Assembly: GCA_900318015.1 (NCBI GenBank)
Contig: ONJB01000003.1
Span: 1 to 64,000 of the forward strand
DNA length: 64,000 nt
Direction: 5' to 3'
Origin: an uncultured Bacteroidales bacterium
GTDB taxonomy: Bacteria; Bacteroidota; Bacteroidia; Bacteroidales; UBA932
Both the position numbers and the translations under genes were made by a program. The notes beneath the pieces are model-generated. The model saw only the letters and a list, made by a program, of their open reading frames with translations. It was not told where the DNA came from and searched no databases. Shown piece by piece: positions 42,748-51,869 of the stretch (within the stretch, counting starts at the first letter, position 1; each line of letters opens with the position of its first letter).

Positions 42748-43157
42748 GAAAGCCTACTGTGGAGGATTGCCGGATCATCGATCTGGGCAAGATCGAGTTT
42801 GACCGGGGAAACCTGACCGTAGTCCAGGCCCGGGAGACGGTCCCCTTCGATATCAAGCGGGTGTTTTACCTGTATGACATCCCAGGCGGCGAAGCCCGCG
42901 GGGCCCATGCGCACAAGGAGTGCCATCAGTTCCTGGTGGCGGCCAGCGGCAGTTTCGAGGTGGTGCTGGATGACGGGCATGAAAAACGGACCGTGTACTT
43001 GAACCGGCCTTTCAAAGGCCTGCACATCCCGCCGGGCATCTGGGCTGCCGAACAGGAGTTCTCCTCCGGCGCCGTATGCCTGGTCCTGGCTTCCGAGCCG
43101 TATGACGAAGCGGATTACATCCGCGATTATGAAGAATATCTGGAATTTGTAAAATGA
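42744..43157 (+). CDS. fdtA: dTDP-6-deoxy-hexose 3,4-ketoisomerase
   Basis: The 137-residue cupin protein has the FdtA signature [23 protein letters not shown] with both active-site histidines, and the typical C-terminus [13 protein letters not shown]. It makes the 3-keto sugar that FdtB aminates and FdtC acetylates on the route to dTDP-Fuc3NAc. It overlaps both neighbours by 4 bases. RmlA and RmlB, which make the substrate, are not in the window. Confidence 0.88.
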   Translation: MRKPTVEDCRIIDLGKIEFDRGNLTVVQARETVPFDIKRVFYLYDIPGGEARGAHAHKECHQFLVAASGSFEVVLDDGHEKRTVYLNRPFKGLHIPPGIWAAEQEFSSGAVCLVLASEPYDEADYIRDYEEYLEFVK

Positions 43158-43609
43158 TACATCCTTTGGCTGACTGCCAGGCGTCCATACCGGAATCGAC
43201 CCGGGTCTGGCAGTTCTGTGTGATCCTTCCCGGGGCGAAAATCGGGGAGAACGGCAATGTCTGCAGTCATTGCTTCATCGAGAACGACGTGGAGGTCGGG
43301 AACAACGTCACCATCAAGTGCGGCGTCCAGCTCTGGGACGGCCTGCGGGTGGAGGACGATGTTCTCATCGGCGCGAACGTGTCTTTCACGAATGACCGGT
43401 ATCCGCGTTCCAAGCAGTATCCCGCCACGTTTGAAAAGACCATCATCCGCAAGGGGGCCAGCATCGGCGCCGGTTCCGTGGTCCTTTGCGGGGTCGAGAT
43501 CGGGGAGAAGGCCATGGTCGGCGCGGGCAGCGTGGTGACCAAGGATGTCCCCGCCGGAGAGTTGTGGGTGGGCAATCCCGCCCGGTTCGTAAGAAAAATT
43601 GAAGAATGA
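43154..43609 (+). CDS. fdtC: FdtC-like amino-sugar N-acetyltransferase
   Basis: The 151-residue left-handed beta-helix protein ([56 protein letters not shown]) fits dTDP-3-amino-3,6-dideoxyhexose 3-N-acetyltransferases. It lies between fdtA and fdtB with 4-base overlaps on both sides, a strong contextual assignment. Confidence 0.85.
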   Translation: MIHPLADCQASIPESTRVWQFCVILPGAKIGENGNVCSHCFIENDVEVGNNVTIKCGVQLWDGLRVEDDVLIGANVSFTNDRYPRSKQYPATFEKTIIRKGASIGAGSVVLCGVEIGEKAMVGAGSVVTKDVPAGELWVGNPARFVRKIEE

Positions 43610-44709
43610 TCCTTTATTCTGACCTAAAAAGAGTGACGGAACTGCATTCCGCCGAAATCCATGAGGCGGTTCGCCGCGCTGTGGATTCCGGATGGTATCT
43701 CCAGGGAGAGGAGAACAAGCGCTTCGAAAAGGAATATGCCGATTATATCGGCACGGAATACTGCATCGGGTGTGCCAACGGCCTCGACGCCCTGATCTGG
43801 ATCCTCCGGGCTTATATCGAGATGGGCGTGATGCAGAAGGGGGACGAGGTCATCGTCCCGGCCAACACCTACATCGCTTCCATCCTGGCCATCACCGAGA
43901 ACGGGCTGACGCCCGTCCTGGTGGAGCCGGACATCGACACGCTCGAGATCGACGACCGCCTGGTCGAGGAGGCGATTACGCCCCGCACCAAGGCCATCAT
44001 GATCGTCCATCTGTACGGCCGGTGCGCCTACACGGAGCGGATCGGCGACCTGTGCAAGAAATACGGGCTGAAGCTCATCGAGGACAACGCCCAGGCCCAT
44101 GGCTGCCTGTTCCAGGGCACCCGCCGGACCGGCTCCCTCGGCGACGCCGCCGGTCACAGTTTCTACCCGGGTAAGAACCTGGGCGCGTTGGGGGACGGCG
44201 GCGCCGTCACGACCGACGACCCGGAACTGGCCCAGGTTGTCCGGACCCTCGCGAACTATGGTTCGTCCAAGAAATACGTGTTCGATTACCTGGGACGCAA
44301 CAGCCGCCTGGATGAGATTCATGCCGCGGTCCTGTCCGCCAAGCTGGCGTTCCTGGACGAGGATAATGACGCCCGCCGCCAGGTGGCGCGGTACTATCTG
44401 GAGCATATCGACAATCCCGCCATCACGCTGCCGCAGGTCACGGACTGGAACGCGAACGTGTTCCATATCTTCCCGATCCTGTGTGGACGCCGGGGCGAGC
44501 TGCAGCAGTACCTGAAGGACAACGGTGTCCAGACGATCATCCACTATCCGATCCCGCCGCACAAGCAGAAATGCTATCCGGACTGGAACGGATGGTCCTT
44601 CCCCGTGACGGAGAAGATCCATGCGGAGGAGCTGAGCCTGCCGATGAGCCCGGCCATGGCCCCGGACGAAGTGAAGACGGTCGTCGAAATCTTGAACCGA
44701 TGGAAATGA
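43606..44709 (+). CDS. fdtB: dTDP-3-keto-6-deoxyhexose 3-aminotransferase
   Basis: The 367-residue DegT-family PLP enzyme has [23 protein letters not shown] and cofactor Lys190 in [16 protein letters not shown]. It has normal family length without insertions, unlike the aminotransferase at 22149. Clustered with fdtA and fdtC it should make dTDP-3-amino-3,6-dideoxy-galactose. The closely related QdtB (glucose form) cannot be excluded. Confidence 0.88.
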   Translation: MILYSDLKRVTELHSAEIHEAVRRAVDSGWYLQGEENKRFEKEYADYIGTEYCIGCANGLDALIWILRAYIEMGVMQKGDEVIVPANTYIASILAITENGLTPVLVEPDIDTLEIDDRLVEEAITPRTKAIMIVHLYGRCAYTERIGDLCKKYGLKLIEDNAQAHGCLFQGTRRTGSLGDAAGHSFYPGKNLGALGDGGAVTTDDPELAQVVRTLANYGSSKKYVFDYLGRNSRLDEIHAAVLSAKLAFLDEDNDARRQVARYYLEHIDNPAITLPQVTDWNANVFHIFPILCGRRGELQQYLKDNGVQTIIHYPIPPHKQKCYPDWNGWSFPVTEKIHAEELSLPMSPAMAPDEVKTVVEILNRWK

Positions 44710-45689
44710 ACGGAACCCCGCTGGCGTCCATCGTCGTCATTACCTACAACCAGGAGGACTCCCTCCCGGTGACGCTGGATTCGCTGCTGGCCCAGAAGAC
44801 GTCTTTCCCCTTCGAGATCGTCGTCGGAGACGATTGCTCGAAGGATAGGACCCGTGCCGTAATCGCCGATTACGCGGAGCGGTTCCCGGATATCGTCCGG
44901 CCCATCTACAACGAGCGGAACCTGGGCATCCTGGGGAACTATGCATCGACCCTTTCCCAGTGCCGCGGGAAATACCGCTCGGCCTGCGCCGGCGACGACT
45001 TCTGGAACGACCCCGAGAAGCTGCAGTTGCAGGTGGACATCATGGAGAAGGATCCGGAGGTCGGCGTGGTTTACACGGACGTGCTCATGGACTCCGTCTC
45101 GACGGGGGAGAAGTTCGTGAAGACGTGCCTGGACCCGCAGGAAGATACCTTCACCCAGTTGCTTCACGGCTGTTTCATCACGGCTCCGACCGTCTGCTTC
45201 CGGGCGAGCCTCCTGGAGTATGTCGATTTCGACGAATTCCGCCGCCTGGGTTTCATCATGGAAGACTATCCGATGTGGCTCACCTATAGCCTCCATGCGA
45301 AGTTCTACCATCTGAAGCGGCCTACCGTGACTTATCGGATCGACAGGAATTACATCAATGACGCCAAGGCGGTCTGCCTGCACGCCTGCGAGTTCGACGC
45401 GGGAACGACGGCCGTCCGGCTCCATTTCCGGAACAAGTATCCGGACCGGACGCCGATGACCGCGGAGGAAATCGAGGACGCGCATTCCAAGATCTGCTAC
45501 ATGGCCGGCCTGAACATGAACGACCGGAAGTTCGCCAAGGAGTACGTGGACAAAGTCCACAACCGCACGCCTTACGTGAAACGCCTGTCCCGGATCTGTT
45601 CCTCGCCGGTCCTTTTCAAGGCTTACCAGGCCTATCGGCGGCTGACCGGAAAGACCCGGACGCCGCTGCAAATGTATTTCGGGCAATAA
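44700..45689 (+). CDS. Family 2 glycosyltransferase
   Basis: The 329-residue GT2 enzyme starts ASIVVITYNQEDSLPVTLDS, with GDDCSKDRT and CAGDDFWND in place of the usual DxD. Either ATG at 44700 or at 44706 could be used; both overlap the fdtB stop. Its position right after the Fuc3NAc genes makes it a candidate Fuc3NAc transferase, which is a guess. Confidence 0.82.
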   Translation: MEMNGTPLASIVVITYNQEDSLPVTLDSLLAQKTSFPFEIVVGDDCSKDRTRAVIADYAERFPDIVRPIYNERNLGILGNYASTLSQCRGKYRSACAGDDFWNDPEKLQLQVDIMEKDPEVGVVYTDVLMDSVSTGEKFVKTCLDPQEDTFTQLLHGCFITAPTVCFRASLLEYVDFDEFRRLGFIMEDYPMWLTYSLHAKFYHLKRPTVTYRIDRNYINDAKAVCLHACEFDAGTTAVRLHFRNKYPDRTPMTAEEIEDAHSKICYMAGLNMNDRKFAKEYVDKVHNRTPYVKRLSRICSSPVLFKAYQAYRRLTGKTRTPLQMYFGQ

Positions 45690-45696
45690 AGAGACT

Positions 45697-46101
45697 ATGG
45701 ACAAGGAGGCTCTGAAAGCCAGGTTCTGGGAATTCTTCCGTTTCTGCATCGTTGGTGTCCTTGCAACGGCGATCCACTACGGGGTATACCTGCTATTGAT
45801 GCGCTTGTTCCCGGATAAAGGCGGCTGGTGGACCAATGCGGCATATACCATCGGTTATTTGGTCGGCTTTGTGTTCAACTTTATCCTTTCGGCGCTGTTT
45901 ACATTCCGTGAGCGGATGAGTGTCAAAAAAGGAATCGGATTCTCCTTGAGCAATCTGGTGAATTATGGCTTGCACATCCTGTTCCTGAACCTGTTCCTAT
46001 GGATGGGCGTTCCTGACAAGTGGGCACCCTTGCCGGTGTATTGCATCGTCGTGCCCATCAATTTCCTTCTGGTCCGTTTCGTTTTCAAAAAAGTCAAGTA
46101 A
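45697..46101 (+). CDS. GtrA-family membrane protein
   Basis: The 134-residue protein has four predicted membrane helices and the GtrA pattern (FFRFCIVGVLATAIHYGVYLLL, YLVGFVFNFILSALFTF). GtrA proteins are thought to flip undecaprenyl-phosphate-linked sugars made by GtrB. It directly precedes the GtrB-like gene with no gap. Confidence 0.88.
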   Translation: MDKEALKARFWEFFRFCIVGVLATAIHYGVYLLLMRLFPDKGGWWTNAAYTIGYLVGFVFNFILSALFTFRERMSVKKGIGFSLSNLVNYGLHILFLNLFLWMGVPDKWAPLPVYCIVVPINFLLVRFVFKKVK

Positions 46102-47034
46102 ATGATACTGAACATCGTCATCCCTTGTTATAATGAAGAGGCCGTCCTTCCGGAGACGAACCGGCAGCTCACGGAGCTGATAGGCGAGTGGATTTCCAGA
46201 GATGTCCTGAACGACTGCCGGATCGTGTATGTGGACGACGGCAGCAAGGACCGGACCTGGGAAATCATCGAGGGGCTTCAGCAAGAGAGCCCTTATGCCC
46301 ATGGGTTGAAACTGGCGCACAATGTGGGACACCAGCACGCGTTGTGGGCAGGTTTGATGAATTCCGTCGGCAAGTGTGACGCCGTGGTCTCCATCGACGC
46401 GGACCTGCAGCACGATATCCATGCGATCGAGGAAATGGTCGATGCGTACAAAGACGGGTGTGAGGTGGTCTATGGCGTCCGCAATGACCGGGCGACGGAT
46501 TCCGCGTTCAAGAAAAAGACCGCGCTCGGTTTTTACCGGCTGATGGGTAAGATGGGGGTCGACCTCATCCCCAACCATGCCGATTTTCGCCTACTCGGGT
46601 CGAAGGCGCTGGAGGCCCTGTCCCAGTATCCGGAAAGGAACCTGTTCCTGCGCGGAATGGTCCGTTCCCTGGGATTCAAGGAGAAGATCGTCCATTTCGA
46701 GTGCCACGACCGTTTTGCCGGGGAGTCGAAATACACGCTGCGGAAGATGTTCAATTTCGCTGTCGACGGGATCACTTCTTTCTCTGTCCAGCCTTTAAGG
46801 ATCATTTCGTTGATCGGACTGGTATGCGTGGGCATCTCGATCGTTGAGATGATCTACATCCTGGTTGCGTATTTCAGGGGGGATGTCATCCGGGGCTGGG
46901 CGTCATTGTTGTTCTCCGTCTGGTTCTTGGGCGGATTGCTGCTGTTTTCCATGGGCGTGGTCGGAGAATACATCGGGAAGATTTACAAGGAAGTCAAACG
47001 CCGTCCGCGTTTTATCGTCGAAAAAGAAGTTTAG
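46102..47034 (+). CDS. GtrB-like polyprenyl-phosphate glycosyltransferase
   Basis: The 310-residue protein has a GT2 domain (LNIVIPCYNEEAVLPET, VDDGSKDRT, SIDADLQH) and two C-terminal membrane helices (about 235-255 and 268-290), the layout of GtrB/DPM1-type enzymes. It would charge undecaprenyl phosphate with a single sugar for side-branch addition outside the inner membrane. Its neighbours GtrA and a DUF6056-like transferase complete the set. Confidence 0.88.
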   Translation: MILNIVIPCYNEEAVLPETNRQLTELIGEWISRDVLNDCRIVYVDDGSKDRTWEIIEGLQQESPYAHGLKLAHNVGHQHALWAGLMNSVGKCDAVVSIDADLQHDIHAIEEMVDAYKDGCEVVYGVRNDRATDSAFKKKTALGFYRLMGKMGVDLIPNHADFRLLGSKALEALSQYPERNLFLRGMVRSLGFKEKIVHFECHDRFAGESKYTLRKMFNFAVDGITSFSVQPLRIISLIGLVCVGISIVEMIYILVAYFRGDVIRGWASLLFSVWFLGGLLLFSMGVVGEYIGKIYKEVKRRPRFIVEKEV

Positions 47035-47037
47035 CAT

Positions 47038-48693
47038 ATGAACGGTAAAGCTGCGAATAAAACGGAAAAATGGCTTGCCGTTTTGGAATATGCGGCCATT
47101 TTCTTGATGGCCATCGCTTTCTTTGTCATCAGCAGATGCGGATTTCTCCGGGAAGATGACTTGCTGACGAGATTTGAAGTGTCTTCCTTATCGGAGGTAT
47201 TTCACTATACCAAGTTGTTTTACATGACCAAGGGCGGGCGCTGGTTTTCGGTTGCCTCCCAGTATTTGTTTGCCGGCGCCCTCGGAGACAGCAAGATATG
47301 GTTTGATATTGTCAATACCTTGTTTTTCTTATTGCTTATCCTTGTTTGTGTGGCATTGATCCGCCCCGGAAAGGAAAGCAGACCCGGTATCGCATTGGTA
47401 TTTACGTTGGCTTTCTGGTTCCTGTGCCCGGATCCCAGGGAGTCCGTTTTTTGGGTAGCCGGGGCCGTCACGTATCTCTGGGCGATTTCTATCACCTTCC
47501 TGTTTCTGGCCGTATTCTTCCATTGCCGGGATGAAAACTATGGTATAGGAGCCAAGATAGGCTTGTTCCTCCTTTCCTTTGTCAGCGCGACGGAATTTGT
47601 ATCCTGCGCCGCGATTTGTGGAGCATTTGCGGTGTATTATGTTTTCCACCTCAAGGATTTCCGAAAGAATGCCGTCCCCATGGTGATTGGATTCGCCTTG
47701 GGATCTTTGGTCGTGTTGATGGCCCCGGGCAATTTCGCAAGAGCCGCATGGGAAGGCCAGTCATTCATGACCAAGTTGCATGATTTGGCGGAGCATCCCT
47801 TGCTTGAGATTAGCAAGTACAAGGCGTTGTGGCTGTTTGTCCTTTCTTTGGTTGTCGGCCGGATCAGGAATAAGGCAACCTTCAAGGCCTGGATGAAAGA
47901 TAACAGCATCCTGTTGCTGTCGTTGGGATGGGGCGTTATCGCTTTCAGTATTGTTTTCCGTCCCTTGAATCGGGCGCTTTTCTTCCCCGAAGTCTTGTCG
48001 CTTGTCCTACTGATCAAATTCTGGTATGACAACTATCGGACCTTTGCATTCGGATTCATGGACCGTTTGTCCGGCAGGAAAGGACTACTGATGCGGAGTG
48101 CCTGTCTGGTAATCCTTTTCGCCGTGTTTGTCGTCGATGCTGTCTTTGCGGTGAGAGAGACGGATAAACAAAGAAGGGATGATGACGCTTTACAGAACCG
48201 GATTGCAGCTTCAGGAGGAATCGTTGCCGTGGACAGGATGGTTTCATCCCATCGCATGGCTTATGTCGAGAGTTTCCCCGAATGGACTTGGGAACCGTTG
48301 GCGGACAAGTTTGCCTTGGATTCCGTGCATGTATATCCTTATTTCTGCCAGGACAAATTTTATGCTCATGATAATCCGGGCTTGGAGAATACCTATGTCG
48401 AAGAAATCCATGTGGGGGATGACAGTTTCGGCAGGATGGTCCGTTTGATTGCGAGGATTGAAACGGATGACCCCCTTCCGGATAGGCCTGTTGAGATTAC
48501 GGTTGATTACACACGGCCGCACAAATGGTATAGAACCTTGCTGAACAAAGTTCGGGATTATAAGTATGATCGGACCATATCGGTAGTATATCCACACCCC
48601 GAAGTGTGCTATAACGGGTATTGTTACTATGTCGTTTGGATGAAACGGGAGAATGCCGCGAATCTGAAGCACGTCACAATAACCGTATTATGA
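47038..48693 (+). CDS. Multi-pass membrane protein, DUF6056/GtrC-like
   Basis: The 551-residue protein has about ten to eleven hydrophobic helices in residues 15-380, then a soluble C-terminal region. An acidic pair in LREDDLL after the first helix resembles the catalytic position of GT-C enzymes and DUF6056 proteins, which partner GtrA and GtrB. It probably attaches the flipped sugar to the glycan on the periplasmic side. The gene looks more AT-rich than its neighbours, hinting at separate acquisition. Confidence 0.75.
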   Translation: MNGKAANKTEKWLAVLEYAAIFLMAIAFFVISRCGFLREDDLLTRFEVSSLSEVFHYTKLFYMTKGGRWFSVASQYLFAGALGDSKIWFDIVNTLFFLLLILVCVALIRPGKESRPGIALVFTLAFWFLCPDPRESVFWVAGAVTYLWAISITFLFLAVFFHCRDENYGIGAKIGLFLLSFVSATEFVSCAAICGAFAVYYVFHLKDFRKNAVPMVIGFALGSLVVLMAPGNFARAAWEGQSFMTKLHDLAEHPLLEISKYKALWLFVLSLVVGRIRNKATFKAWMKDNSILLLSLGWGVIAFSIVFRPLNRALFFPEVLSLVLLIKFWYDNYRTFAFGFMDRLSGRKGLLMRSACLVILFAVFVVDAVFAVRETDKQRRDDDALQNRIAASGGIVAVDRMVSSHRMAYVESFPEWTWEPLADKFALDSVHVYPYFCQDKFYAHDNPGLENTYVEEIHVGDDSFGRMVRLIARIETDDPLPDRPVEITVDYTRPHKWYRTLLNKVRDYKYDRTISVVYPHPEVCYNGYCYYVVWMKRENAANLKHVTITVL

Positions 48694-48726
48694 TTACCGG
48701 GCGTATCCGCAATTGTTCATCGGACA

Positions 48727-49650
48727 ATGGGACTGAGTAAAAATATCCGGCATCTCTTGCATGCTCTGAAATGCAAGGTCCTCTATGAAAACAAGGTAAC
48801 CCCTTTCCTCTATGAATTGGGGTGTAAGATCCATTTGTTCAAACCCTATATCATCGTCTATGTCGATGGCGGCATCTGTTCCCAGATGCACCAGTACCTG
48901 CTGGGACGCTACTATGCGGAGCGGGGTTTTCATGTCTCCTACAGTATAGGGTGGTATGCCCGGAACGGGAAGGATAACGACGGCATCCATTCCCGGATTT
49001 TCGAATTCCCGGAATTATGGCCGTCCCTGCCAATGGAAATCGCTCCGGACAACCGCGCTTTTTTCTATGCCCGGGTTTTCCCGGTGACCCGTGAAGGCAT
49101 GCATTTCCCTTTGCCCATCACCCCTCCCAAATATCTTCACGGGTATTATTTCTTCGATGATGAGAAAGCGTATGGGGAAATCTTCCGGCGTTATTTCACC
49201 CTCCAGGGCACAGCGCCCTCGGACAAACTTCCGATAGTTGAGGATTGGACCGGTACCAAATGCGCCGTGCATGTCCGCCGGGGCGACCTGGCCAAGATGA
49301 ATGACGCTTTCTACGGGAAGGTGACGGTGGATTATTTCCGCAAGGCTATGGAGTATGTCCGGGAACGGTATGAGAACGTCAAGTTCTTCTTCTTCTCCGA
49401 TGAGATCGAATGGGTTGAAGAGAATCTGCAGGAGTTCTACCGGGACTGGCCGCATGAGCCGGTCCGCGGGAACCGGGCTTTCGAAGACTTGAACCTGATG
49501 GCCCACTGCGACTGCTTCATCGCCAGCCAGGGAAGTGCAGGAAAAACCGCGGCCTTGATGAACGGAAAAGGCCTGCTGATCGTAAGCGATGATCCGCATG
49601 ATACGGTGTGGAAGGAAAGATACGCTCAAACCGTAGTAATCGCCGGCTGA
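48727..49650 (+). CDS. GT11-like fucosyltransferase
   Basis: The 307-residue protein has GT11 hallmarks: GGICSQMHQYLLGRYYAERG, AVHVRRGDL (181-188) and a C-terminal ASQGSAGKTAALM where classical members have NSTFSWW. It is diverged from the fucosyltransferase at 34601 and lacks that SWW motif, so donor use may differ. Confidence 0.75.
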   Translation: MGLSKNIRHLLHALKCKVLYENKVTPFLYELGCKIHLFKPYIIVYVDGGICSQMHQYLLGRYYAERGFHVSYSIGWYARNGKDNDGIHSRIFEFPELWPSLPMEIAPDNRAFFYARVFPVTREGMHFPLPITPPKYLHGYYFFDDEKAYGEIFRRYFTLQGTAPSDKLPIVEDWTGTKCAVHVRRGDLAKMNDAFYGKVTVDYFRKAMEYVRERYENVKFFFFSDEIEWVEENLQEFYRDWPHEPVRGNRAFEDLNLMAHCDCFIASQGSAGKTAALMNGKGLLIVSDDPHDTVWKERYAQTVVIAG

Positions 49651-49651
49651 C

Positions 49652-50614
49652 ATGAAAACGCCTGTCCTCCTCATTACTTTCAACCGCCCCGACCACGTCC
49701 GCCGGGTTCTGTCCGCCATCCGCGATGCGCAGCCGGACGCCCTGTATGTCTTCCGGGACGGACCCCGGGAAGGGAATGACAACGATCTCGTAAAATGTGC
49801 CCAGGTCTGTGCCGTCGTCAAGGAGCTTGTCGATTGGGACTGTGACCTGCATACGAACTATTCGGATGTCAATTACGGCTGCGGCGCCGGGCCGATGACC
49901 GGGATCAGCTGGTTCTTCAGCCAGGTGGAGGAAGGGATCGTGATGGAGGACGACTGCCTCCCGCATCCCGATTTCTTCGGCTATTGCGAGCAGCTGCTGG
50001 ACCGCTATCGGGACTCGCAAGTCATGTATATCAGCAGTACACTCTATGATGACAGATGGCAGTGCGAGGCGTCCTATGACTTCTCCCACTACATGATAAC
50101 CGGGGCCTGGGCATCCTGGGCGCGGGCCTGGAAGGGTTTCGACCTCGACCTCCTGACCCTGGATGCGAAGAAGTTCCGCCGGCATTGCAAGAAATTGCTC
50201 TACAGTGTCGTGGAGGCCGATTGGTGGTACTTCAAAGTGCTGGAAATCCAGCGCGACAAGGAAAAGAAGAGCTACTGGGACTTCCAGATGCAGATCCATC
50301 TGTTCAAGAACAGCGGCCTTACCATCCATCCCCGGGTGAACCTCGTCAGCAACATCGGCTTCGACGGGGAGGGGACCCATACGCTGGAGAACGACAGCGG
50401 GATGGGGAACCGTCCGACCTTCGGCATCCTGCCGTTGACACATCCGGAGTCGTCGATGGTGGATACCTATCGGGATTATGTCTGTTTTGCCAAATCCCAT
50501 TCGCGGGGCTCTGTCAAGGATGTCATATCTCGGGTTTATAAATCGATGATGTATGACCGTGGCGCTCTCCATGGGGCGCTGATGGCTTACAAAAGGTTGA
50601 AGCATGGGGAATAA
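49652..50614 (+). CDS. Nucleotide-diphospho-sugar transferase (HlpA-like family)
   Basis: The 320-residue protein begins PVLLITFNRPDHVRRVLSAI and has GIVMEDDCLPHPDF with an acidic metal-binding cluster and ASWARAWKGFD, matching a GT-A family often annotated as hemolytic protein HlpA-like. It has no signal peptide. It overlaps the next gene by 11 bases. Confidence 0.75.
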   Translation: MKTPVLLITFNRPDHVRRVLSAIRDAQPDALYVFRDGPREGNDNDLVKCAQVCAVVKELVDWDCDLHTNYSDVNYGCGAGPMTGISWFFSQVEEGIVMEDDCLPHPDFFGYCEQLLDRYRDSQVMYISSTLYDDRWQCEASYDFSHYMITGAWASWARAWKGFDLDLLTLDAKKFRRHCKKLLYSVVEADWWYFKVLEIQRDKEKKSYWDFQMQIHLFKNSGLTIHPRVNLVSNIGFDGEGTHTLENDSGMGNRPTFGILPLTHPESSMVDTYRDYVCFAKSHSRGSVKDVISRVYKSMMYDRGALHGALMAYKRLKHGE

Positions 50615-51866
50615 GATCCGCGTCCTTTCCGTCTCAACGTCCGATTACTCCGGCGGCGCTGCCCGTGCGGCTTACCGCATCCATCTTGCCGTGCAGGAGT
50701 ATGGCATCGATAGCCGGATGTTCGTCAAGGATAAGAAGACTTCGGATGACCGGGTGTTTTCCGTGCGTGATTTCGTGCCGCATAATGTCCTGTACAAGGC
50801 TTTTGACTGGGTGCGGAACAAGGTGAAGAACAAGTGGCAGCACTACCAGTGGGGGAAGTACCCTAAGCGTGGCCCTTATTTCATGTCGGACCTGCGGTCT
50901 ACGGACATCGGCGGCGCACTTCGAAAGATCGATTACGAAATCCTTCACTTGCATTGGGTGAATCTCCGGTTCCTGCCTTTGGACAAGCTCCCGAAGGACA
51001 AACCGATTGTTTGGACCCTGCACGACAGTTGGCCTTTCTGCGGAGTGTGCCACCTGCCCATGGACTGCCATGGCTATGAGAAAGCATGTGGATGCTGCCC
51101 TTCGCTATTCTCCGGCGACCGGAAGGATTTGAGTCACCAGGTATGGAAAAAGAAGCAGGAATACTACCACGGCCTGGACTTGCATGTCGTAACACCGAGC
51201 CGATGGCTGGCGGACTGTGTACGGCAGAGTTCGCTTCTGGGAGCCTGTGACATCCGCGTCATTCCGAACTGTCTGGATACGGATGGTTTTTGCCCTGGGA
51301 GCAGGGAAGAAGCTTGTGCGCGTCTTGGACTTGACCCGCAAAAACGCCATATCCTGTTCGGCGCGATGAACGCGGTTGAAGACAGGAACAAGGGATTCGA
51401 AGAGCTGGTCGAGGCCTTGAAGCACATCTTCCCGAATCATCTGGAAGATACGGACCTGGTGGTTTTCGGCACTACCCGCTTAATCCCCGACCGGTTGGGG
51501 CAGCTGACCGTGCGTAGCCTGGGAATGCTCCGGAAGCCGGAAGACATCGTCGCCGCCTATCGGGCCGCGGATGTGACCGTGGTCCCGTCCCTGAGCGAGA
51601 ATCTCAGCTGTACCATCCAGGAAAGCCTCTCCTGCGGTACGCCGGTCACGGCTTTCGCCATCGGCGGGAATGGGGATCTGATCGACCACCGGGTCAATGG
51701 ATATCTGGCCCGTGAGAAGGACTGCGAAGATCTGGCCCGGGGTATCCGCTGGTGTCTGGAGCAGGAGAACCTGTCGGCTCCGGCCCGGAAGAAAGTGTTG
51801 GAAAACTATACCCCGGAAGTCGTAGGGAAGAGGTACGCCGAACTCTATCAGTCTTTGAAAAAGTAG
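50604..51866 (+). CDS. Family 4 glycosyltransferase
   Basis: The 420-residue GT-B enzyme has the N-terminal SGGAARAAYRIH glycine-rich acceptor loop and the C-terminal donor signature (PSLSENLSCTIQESLSCGTPVTAF) with the E(x7)E motif of GT4. A cysteine-rich insert (CGVCHLPMDCHGYEKACGCC) in the N-terminal half is typical of WcaC-like transferases. Confidence 0.88.
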   Translation: MGNKIRVLSVSTSDYSGGAARAAYRIHLAVQEYGIDSRMFVKDKKTSDDRVFSVRDFVPHNVLYKAFDWVRNKVKNKWQHYQWGKYPKRGPYFMSDLRSTDIGGALRKIDYEILHLHWVNLRFLPLDKLPKDKPIVWTLHDSWPFCGVCHLPMDCHGYEKACGCCPSLFSGDRKDLSHQVWKKKQEYYHGLDLHVVTPSRWLADCVRQSSLLGACDIRVIPNCLDTDGFCPGSREEACARLGLDPQKRHILFGAMNAVEDRNKGFEELVEALKHIFPNHLEDTDLVVFGTTRLIPDRLGQLTVRSLGMLRKPEDIVAAYRAADVTVVPSLSENLSCTIQESLSCGTPVTAFAIGGNGDLIDHRVNGYLAREKDCEDLARGIRWCLEQENLSAPARKKVLENYTPEVVGKRYAELYQSLKK

Positions 51867-51869
51867 CGG

